64,000 nt of DNA from Streptomyces eurocidicus (GTDB lineage: Bacteria; Actinomycetota; Actinomycetes; Streptomycetales; Streptomycetaceae): assembly GCF_002891295.1 (NCBI RefSeq), contig NZ_LGUI01000014.1, positions 62,001 to 126,000 of the forward strand, read 5' to 3'. Position numbers and translations under genes: made by a program. The notes below the pieces were generated by a model, which was not told the DNA's origin, did not search any database, and saw nothing but the letters and a program-made list of their open reading frames with translations. Each line of letters starts with the position of its first letter. Positions within the stretch are counted from its first letter, which is position 1. Of the stretch, positions 59,153-64,000 are shown one piece after another.

Positions 59153-60523
59153 TCAGCCCAGCCAGCGGACCTCGTAGGGACCCAGGTCGACGCCCCGGCC
59201 GTCCACCGTGACGGTGACGGGGCGGTTCTGGGTGTTGACGACCAGCGCGGTGTCCTCGGCGGCCAGGGCGCGGACGTCGGAGCGGCCGGGGCCCGTGAGC
59301 CCGGGGGTGCGGAGGGCGGTGCCGGGCGGGAACGTCCTGGCGAAGCGGGAGAGCAGGTCCAGCATCGGCAGGCCCGTCCCGCCGTCCTTCAGCTCGGTGC
59401 TGCGCCACAGGCAGCCGGGGCAGTCGGCGCCGGTCTCCTGGGGGTTCCAGTAGAACGCGGTGGCGGCGCCCGCCTCCGCGAGCCGCATCATGGCGGTGGC
59501 CTGGACCGCGGTGCGGTGCTCCTCCGTCCAGCCCTTGCGCTCGTCGTTGCCGTCGCCCGGCTCGACGTACCACTCGGACCACCAGACCGGCAGGCCGGTG
59601 GCCTTGCGCAGCCAGGCGGTGGTGTCGGCGAACTTCTGGGTGGCGCCGAACTCGTCGGGCAGCAGGCGGTTGCCGTCGCGGGTGTAGCTGGAGCCGTCGA
59701 CGGCGACGAAGTCCGCGCCGGCCTTGTGGTCGTTCCAGTAGGTGAAGGCGTCGACGGCACGCTGGTCGACGGAGCCCCAGGGGCCGCGCACGGAGGAGGC
59801 GTTGGAGCTCCCGCCCGGGGAGTTGCTGTCCAGGCTGAGGTACGGGCCGCCGACGGCGTTGGCGCCGTTCCGCTTCTTCAGCTCGCGGTAGACGAGGTTG
59901 TAGAGCTCGGTGTAGCCCTCGTAGTTCCAGCGGTTCCTGGACTCGTCGAAGAAGCCCTTGAACTCGTTCCAGACGATGAAGTGGCGGACGTCCGGATAGC
60001 GCTTGGCGATCACTCCGGCGAGCTGGGCGAAGTCCTTGTAGTGCGCCGGGTCGGGCGCCTTCTCCAGGGACTTCTGGGACCAGTCGGTGCGGGGGCCGCC
60101 GCCCTTCATCCAGTCGGGGGCGCAGCAGAGGGTGAGCACCGGAGTCCCGCCGGTGGCGCGGATCAGGGCGACACGGCGGTCGAGGTCGCGGAAGTTGTAG
60201 GCGCCCGGCCTGGGTTCGGGGTTGTCGACGCCCCAGCCCATGATGTGCTGGTTCTGCGGCATGGGGCTGTGGGAGAGCAGTCCCGCGACCGTGCGGCGGG
60301 CGTCGTCGTCGCCGTGGTCGGCGCTGTACTGGGTGTGGGTGAAGCCCCAGCCGAGGGTGGCGGGGGCTCTGCCGCCGCTGTCGTCCGTGCCGCCGGGGCC
60401 CGGGAAGCCGCCGGCGAGCATCGTGACCAGCAGTGCCAGGGCGACCAGTCCCGCGCCGGACAGGGCGATGATCCGCCACCGCCCCGCCCCGGCGATCGCC
60501 CGTCCCACCCGATGACGTCCCAT
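59153..60523 (-). CDS. Membrane-anchored glycoside hydrolase (GH39/clan GH-A-like)
   Basis: A 456-residue protein with one N-terminal membrane anchor (about 17-39, IIALSGAGLVALALLVTML), so the catalytic domain is outside the cell. The (alpha/beta)8 barrel has FIVWNEFKGFFDES, with the acid/base Glu in the WNE motif, and VWWSEWYVEPG, with the nucleophile Glu. Other family parts are GGTPVLTLCCAPDWMKGGG and FYWNPQETGADC. A small beta domain ends the protein. The fold is that of beta-xylosidase-like enzymes. It is convergent with the flippase-fusion gene and probably trims or releases the glycan made by this locus. Confidence 0.88.
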   Translation of the reverse strand: MGRHRVGRAIAGAGRWRIIALSGAGLVALALLVTMLAGGFPGPGGTDDSGGRAPATLGWGFTHTQYSADHGDDDARRTVAGLLSHSPMPQNQHIMGWGVDNPEPRPGAYNFRDLDRRVALIRATGGTPVLTLCCAPDWMKGGGPRTDWSQKSLEKAPDPAHYKDFAQLAGVIAKRYPDVRHFIVWNEFKGFFDESRNRWNYEGYTELYNLVYRELKKRNGANAVGGPYLSLDSNSPGGSSNASSVRGPWGSVDQRAVDAFTYWNDHKAGADFVAVDGSSYTRDGNRLLPDEFGATQKFADTTAWLRKATGLPVWWSEWYVEPGDGNDERKGWTEEHRTAVQATAMMRLAEAGAATAFYWNPQETGADCPGCLWRSTELKDGGTGLPMLDLLSRFARTFPPGTALRTPGLTGPGRSDVRALAAEDTALVVNTQNRPVTVTVDGRGVDLGPYEVRWLG

Positions 60524-60635
60524 TGCGGCAAGCGTATCGGCGGCCGAATCCGTATGGGCGCCTTCCGGACGAACTCCGGCGGATCCGGCGAAAACCCGGG
60601 TGCGCGGGGGCGGTGGGTGCCGGATCATGGGCGGC

Positions 60636-61799
60636 ATGTGTGCCGATCGCCGCCCCGATGCCAGGAGGCAGACCCTGCCCACCGAAGCGGACCCCACGCC
60701 CGCGGAGCGTTCCCTGCCGATCCGGTTGAACGTGGACGACAGCGACTCGCCGTCCGATGTCATCGACGCGCTCTTCCTGGGCCGTTTCGCCACCGGCGAG
60801 CAGCCCTACGCGCACAGCCGCTCCGTGGACCGGGTGAGATCCGGGGCTACGCTGCTGCCGCCGGCCGCCACCGTGGTGCGCTCCGCGCGGGACGACGACC
60901 GCAGCGCGACCCTCGCCGAGGGCGAGGGCTGGACCCTGCTGGTGTCCCGCTGGAACCGCGGCGCGGACGTCTCCGTGACCGCGACCTGCGACACCCTGGC
61001 GAAATCGGTGCTCGCCCAGGCGGTGGAGGGCGCGGAGGACGAGCCCGAACCCCAGCCCGAGAACGTCACGATGGGCTTCTGGTACGTCTCGCCCAGGCGC
61101 GGCCCGCACCGGACGACGCGCCAGATCTCCGCCGGCACCTGGGAGGAGGTCCGGGCCAACTACACGGCGCCGGTGGCCGACGCGCTGGACGGGCTGATGA
61201 AGATCACCCCGGCGGACATCGCGGGCCGGCTGCTGCTCCTGCACGGCCCGCCGGGCACGGGGAAGACGTCCGCGCTGCGGACGCTGGCCCGCTCGTGGCG
61301 GGACTGGTGCCAGGTGGACTGTGTGCTGGACCCGGAGCGGCTGTTCAACGACGTCGGCTATCTGATGGACATCGCGATCGGCGAGGACGAGGGCACGGAG
61401 CGGGGCCGCTGGCGGCTGTTGCTGCTGGAGGACTGCGACGAGCTGATCCGCGGCGAGGCCCGGCACACGGCCGGCCAGGCGCTGTCCCGGCTGCTGAACC
61501 TCACGGACGGGCTGCTGGGCCAGGGCCGCAACGTCCTCGTCGGCGTCACCACCAACGAGGACCTGGAGCGGCTGCATCCGGCGGTGGTGCGGCCGGGGCG
61601 GTGTCTGGCCCGGATCGAGGTGGGGCCGCTGACGCGCAAGGAGGCGGCGGACTGGCTGGGGCGGGAGGCCCCGGGCAAGGAGACGGGGCTGGGGCGGGAG
61701 GGGGCCACGCTCGCGGAGCTGTTCGCGCTGCGGCGGGGGGTGGGACCGGCGTCGGTGCCGGCGCAGACGGAGGGGGCGGACGCGGGTCTGTATCTGTGA
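60636..61799 (+). CDS. DUF5925 AAA-family ATPase
   Basis: A 387-residue cytoplasmic ATPase. The N-terminal DUF5925 part (about 25-170) has SDVIDALFLGRFATGEQPYA. The AAA core has Walker A GPPGTGKTSALRTL (about 204-217), Walker B LLLLEDCDEL and sensor/arginine-finger region VTTNEDLERLHPAVVRPGRC. A lid domain follows with LTRKEAADWLG. ATG 60636 is used; ATG 60627 in the same frame is also possible. The partner or substrate is unknown; it may remodel a protein complex. Confidence 0.9.
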   Translation: MCADRRPDARRQTLPTEADPTPAERSLPIRLNVDDSDSPSDVIDALFLGRFATGEQPYAHSRSVDRVRSGATLLPPAATVVRSARDDDRSATLAEGEGWTLLVSRWNRGADVSVTATCDTLAKSVLAQAVEGAEDEPEPQPENVTMGFWYVSPRRGPHRTTRQISAGTWEEVRANYTAPVADALDGLMKITPADIAGRLLLLHGPPGTGKTSALRTLARSWRDWCQVDCVLDPERLFNDVGYLMDIAIGEDEGTERGRWRLLLLEDCDELIRGEARHTAGQALSRLLNLTDGLLGQGRNVLVGVTTNEDLERLHPAVVRPGRCLARIEVGPLTRKEAADWLGREAPGKETGLGREGATLAELFALRRGVGPASVPAQTEGADAGLYL

Positions 61800-61888
61800 G
61801 CGGGCTGGCGGGGCCTCGGCCGGAGTGAGGGCTCGCCGTCGGGGTCCGGGCGGGGCCGGGGCCGGGGCCAGTGGGCCCTCCGGGGGAA

Positions 61889-61961
61889 TTTCCCCTACCC
61901 GCCCCTTCCCGTAACCGGGGCTCCGCCCCGGACCCCGGTCCTCAAACGCCGGACGGGCTTT
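61889..61961. repeat. Half copy of the intergenic repeat, overlapping a stop codon
   Basis: TTTCCCCTACCCGCCCCTTC (61889-61908), then GGGGCTCCGCCCCGGACCCC (61917-61936), GGTCCTCAAACGCC and GGACGGGCTTTA. It has only the left half of the full element and ends on the TAA (minus strand) of the GntR gene, so it is part of that gene's 3' end. Confidence 0.75.
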
Positions 61962-62337
61962 ATTCCTCCCCGTACGCCACGCGCAGCGCCTCCTCCGCCG
62001 CCGCCAGGGCCGCCGTCCGGTCCAGGCCCAGGCGGTGGGCGCGCTGTGCGTACGCCGTGGCCGCGGCGGCCGCCTCGCGGGCGGCCGTGTCGCCCGGGGC
62101 CGCGATGAACGTGCCGTTGCGGCCCCGGGTCTCGATGACGCCGTCCGCCTCCAGGGCGCGGTACGCCTTGGCGACGGTGTTGGCGGCGAGGCCCAGCTCC
62201 TCGGCGAAGCCCCGTACGGTCGGGAGTTTGTAGCCGACGGGGAGGGCGCCGGTCCGTGCCCGTTCGGCGATCCGGGCGCGGATCTGCTCGTAGGGCGGCT
62301 CGGCCGCGTCGGGGTCGACGGTCATCTGCAAGGCCAC
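61960..62337 (-). CDS. Short GntR-family regulator (YtrA type)
   Basis: A 125-residue regulator from GTG 62337, behind AGGAG at 7-bp spacing; ATG 62325 is an alternative. The winged helix is PPYEQIRARIAERARTGALP, LPTVRGFAEELGLAANTVAK and GVIETRGRNGTFIAA. It is followed by only one short helical region, the YtrA-type minimum. Members of this group usually regulate ABC transporters; none is next to it here. The gene ends in a copy of the palindromic repeat. Confidence 0.92.
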   Translation of the reverse strand: MALQMTVDPDAAEPPYEQIRARIAERARTGALPVGYKLPTVRGFAEELGLAANTVAKAYRALEADGVIETRGRNGTFIAAPGDTAAREAAAAATAYAQRAHRLGLDRTAALAAAEEALRVAYGEE

Positions 62338-62392
62338 GGTGGGACTCCTGGCTGGGCGCGGGTCGTGCACCCATTGTGCGCCAGAAGGCCCG

Positions 62393-64000
62393 TCACAGCT
62401 CCAGCGTGACGTCGTAGCGGCGCAGCCAGGCGTCGAGGCCGAGGGCGAGTTCGGTCGCGGTGCGGTAGCGGCCGCCGGTGCCCTCGGCGAGCGAGGCGGT
62501 GGCGCTCGCGGTGTCGAGGAGGGGGCGTGCGGGCGCGTCGCGGTCGGCGAGGACCCGGCCGAGTTCGGTGCGCAGGGCGGCGTTGTAGCGCGGGTCCTGG
62601 GTGCTGGGGTAGGGGCTCTTCAGCCGGTCGGCGATCGCGGCCGGGAGGAGGTCGCGGGTGGCGGCGCGGAGCAGGGACTTCTCGCGGCCGTCGAAGGTCT
62701 TCATGGCCCAGGGGGTGTTGAAGACGTACTCGACGAGGCGGTGGTCGCAGAAGGGCACCCGGACCTCCAGGCCGACGGCCATGCTCGCGCGGTCCTTGCG
62801 GTCGAGGAGGTACTGGACGAAGCGGGTGAGGTGCAGGTAGCCGATCTCGCGCATACGGCGTTCCCGGCCGCTCTCGCCCGGCAGCCGGGGCACCTCGGCG
62901 AGGGCGTCGCGGTAACGGGCGTCCCGGTAGCCGGTCACGTCGAGCTTGGTGAGGAGGCCGCCGTCGAGCAGGGCGACGCGGCCCTCGCCCGCGCCGGAGA
63001 AGTGGTCGATGCCGCCGGGGGCGAGCCAGGGGAAGGTGGCGGCGCGGACGCTCTCGGGGTTGTGGAACCAGCGGTAGCCGCCGAATATCTCGTCGGCGGA
63101 CTCCCCGGAGAGGGCCACGGTGGACTGCGCGCGGACGGCCTTGAAGAGCAGGTGGAGCGAGGTGTCGCCGTCACCGAGGCCGAGGGGCACGTCCCGGGCG
63201 GTCAGGACGGCGGCGCGGTGGGCGGGGTCCATGAGGGCGGCGGTGTCGAGGACGATGTCGGAGTGGTCGGCGCCCACGTGTTTCGCGAGGGCGTGGGCGT
63301 AGGGGCCGTCGGGGGTGGCGCGCAGGGTGTCGGGGGTGAAGTGCTCGGTGTAGCCGGTGAAGTCGACCGAGAAGGAGCGGACGGGGCCGTGCCCGGCGTC
63401 GGCGAGTCCCTTGGCGGCGAGGGCGGTGATGGCGGAGGAGTCGAGGCCGCCGGAGAGCAGGGTGCACAGGGGGACGTCGGCGATGAGCTGGCGGGTGACG
63501 ATGTCGTCGAGCAGCTCGCGTATCCGGTGGACGGTGGTGCGCAGGTCGTCGGTGTGCTCCCGGGCCTCCAGGGCCCAGTAGCGGCGGAGGACACGGCCCT
63601 GGCGGCGTACCCGGAGGGTGTGGCCGGGCGGGAGTTCGTACATGCCCTTGTAGATGGCGTGGCCGGGGGTCTTGGTGAAGGCGACGAGCTCGGCGAGCCC
63701 TTCGGCGTCGACGACGGGGCGGACGGCGGGGTGGGCGAGGATCGCCTTGGGCTCGGAGCCGAAGAGGACGCCGTCGGCGAGCGGGTGGTAGTAGAGCGGC
63801 TTGATGCCCATGCGGTCGCGGACCAGGAGGAGTTCCTCGGTGCGCGGGTCCCAGAGGGCGAAGGCGTACATGCCGTTGAGGCGCTCGGTGAAGTCCTCGC
63901 CCCACGCGAGGTAGGCGTGCAGCACGACCTCGGTGTCGCTGCTGGTGCGGAAGGCGTGGCCGAGGCCCTCCAGTTCGGCCCGCAGTTCGCGGTAGTTGTA
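62393..64000 (-). CDS. asnB: Glutamine-hydrolysing asparagine synthase (5' end cut off)
   Basis: The frame stays open to the end of the window, so the N-terminus, including the catalytic Cys2, is outside; 535 codons are visible. The glutaminase domain part has YNYRELRAELE, RLNGMYAFALWD and VRDRMGIKPLYYH. The synthetase domain has the ATP P-loop LLSGGLDSSAITALAAKG, VALSGESADEIFGGYRWF and CDHRLVEYVFN. It makes asparagine from aspartate with glutamine and ATP, or acts on another carboxylate; without N-terminus or context the substrate is assumed to be aspartate. Confidence 0.95.
   Translation of the reverse strand, partial: YNYRELRAELEGLGHAFRTSSDTEVVLHAYLAWGEDFTERLNGMYAFALWDPRTEELLLVRDRMGIKPLYYHPLADGVLFGSEPKAILAHPAVRPVVDAEGLAELVAFTKTPGHAIYKGMYELPPGHTLRVRRQGRVLRRYWALEAREHTDDLRTTVHRIRELLDDIVTRQLIADVPLCTLLSGGLDSSAITALAAKGLADAGHGPVRSFSVDFTGYTEHFTPDTLRATPDGPYAHALAKHVGADHSDIVLDTAALMDPAHRAAVLTARDVPLGLGDGDTSLHLLFKAVRAQSTVALSGESADEIFGGYRWFHNPESVRAATFPWLAPGGIDHFSGAGEGRVALLDGGLLTKLDVTGYRDARYRDALAEVPRLPGESGRERRMREIGYLHLTRFVQYLLDRKDRASMAVGLEVRVPFCDHRLVEYVFNTPWAMKTFDGREKSLLRAATRDLLPAAIADRLKSPYPSTQDPRYNAALRTELGRVLADRDAPARPLLDTASATASLAEGTGGRYRTATELALGLDAWLRRYDVTLEL

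Overview
The window is very GC-rich, its codons strongly favour G or C in the third position, and its genes are densely packed. It carries a mycothiol ligase gene (mshC), two chaplin genes (chpC, chpH), an F420-dependent-type oxidoreductase and many TetR, GntR and MarR regulators. Together these point firmly to a chromosomal core-type segment of a Streptomyces. From memory, the gene order resembles the S. coelicolor region around SCO1663 (mshC), SCO1674/1675 (chpC/chpH) and SCO1697 (soxR); this was not checked against a database.

Layout. 1-2.1 kb: 3' end of metH and two copies of a palindromic intergenic repeat. 2.1-3.5 kb: a GntR regulator with two matching operator-like dyads and a small, translationally coupled hypothetical pair. 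3.6-9.6 kb: a secreted beta-propeller-like protein, mshC with a conserved actinobacterial trio (kinase-fold protein, DUF3090 protein, phosphomutase-like phosphatase), and corA. 10-15.1 kb: an LLM oxidoreductase, an aldo/keto reductase, and a 960-residue RecD2-like protein whose ATPase motifs appear degenerate and which holds a 15-bp in-frame repeat array. 15.2-19.1 kb: a hypothetical protein, a DUF5703 protein, chpC and chpH (chpH with a BldN-like promoter), and an M20 peptidase. 19.3 kb: tRNA-Leu(GAG). 19.6-27.8 kb: transporters, a [2Fe-2S] protein, a NUDIX hydrolase and a MarR-MFS-oxidoreductase divergon.

27.9-33 kb holds an acyl-CoA-type catabolic set (MBL hydrolase, phosphotransferase, acyl-CoA dehydrogenase, TetR, SDR). 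Two of its promoters carry the same 14-bp operator half. 33-42 kb: a NamZ-like muramidase, an erythromycin-esterase-like protein, an alpha/beta hydrolase, a zinc-ribbon-like hypothetical protein, an amidase, soxR, a TetR regulator and a DUF2165 membrane protein. 41.8-46.8 kb: an alcohol/aldehyde dehydrogenase pair divergent from hmgA and a GntR gene. 47.3-50.3 kb: a small hypothetical protein, a membrane Ser/Thr kinase and a secreted GDSL esterase.

50.6-60.5 kb looks like one cell-surface glycan locus: a membrane protein, a CelD/FemAB-like acetyltransferase, two GT2 glycosyltransferases, a polysaccharide deacetylase, and a 1281-residue flippase fused to a second polytopic membrane half, with a convergent membrane-anchored glycoside hydrolase. 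The first part is tightly overlapped and probably translationally coupled. This locus and the RecD2-like pseudo-helicase are the two most interesting systems here. The window ends with a DUF5925 AAA ATPase, a short GntR regulator and a 5'-truncated asnB.
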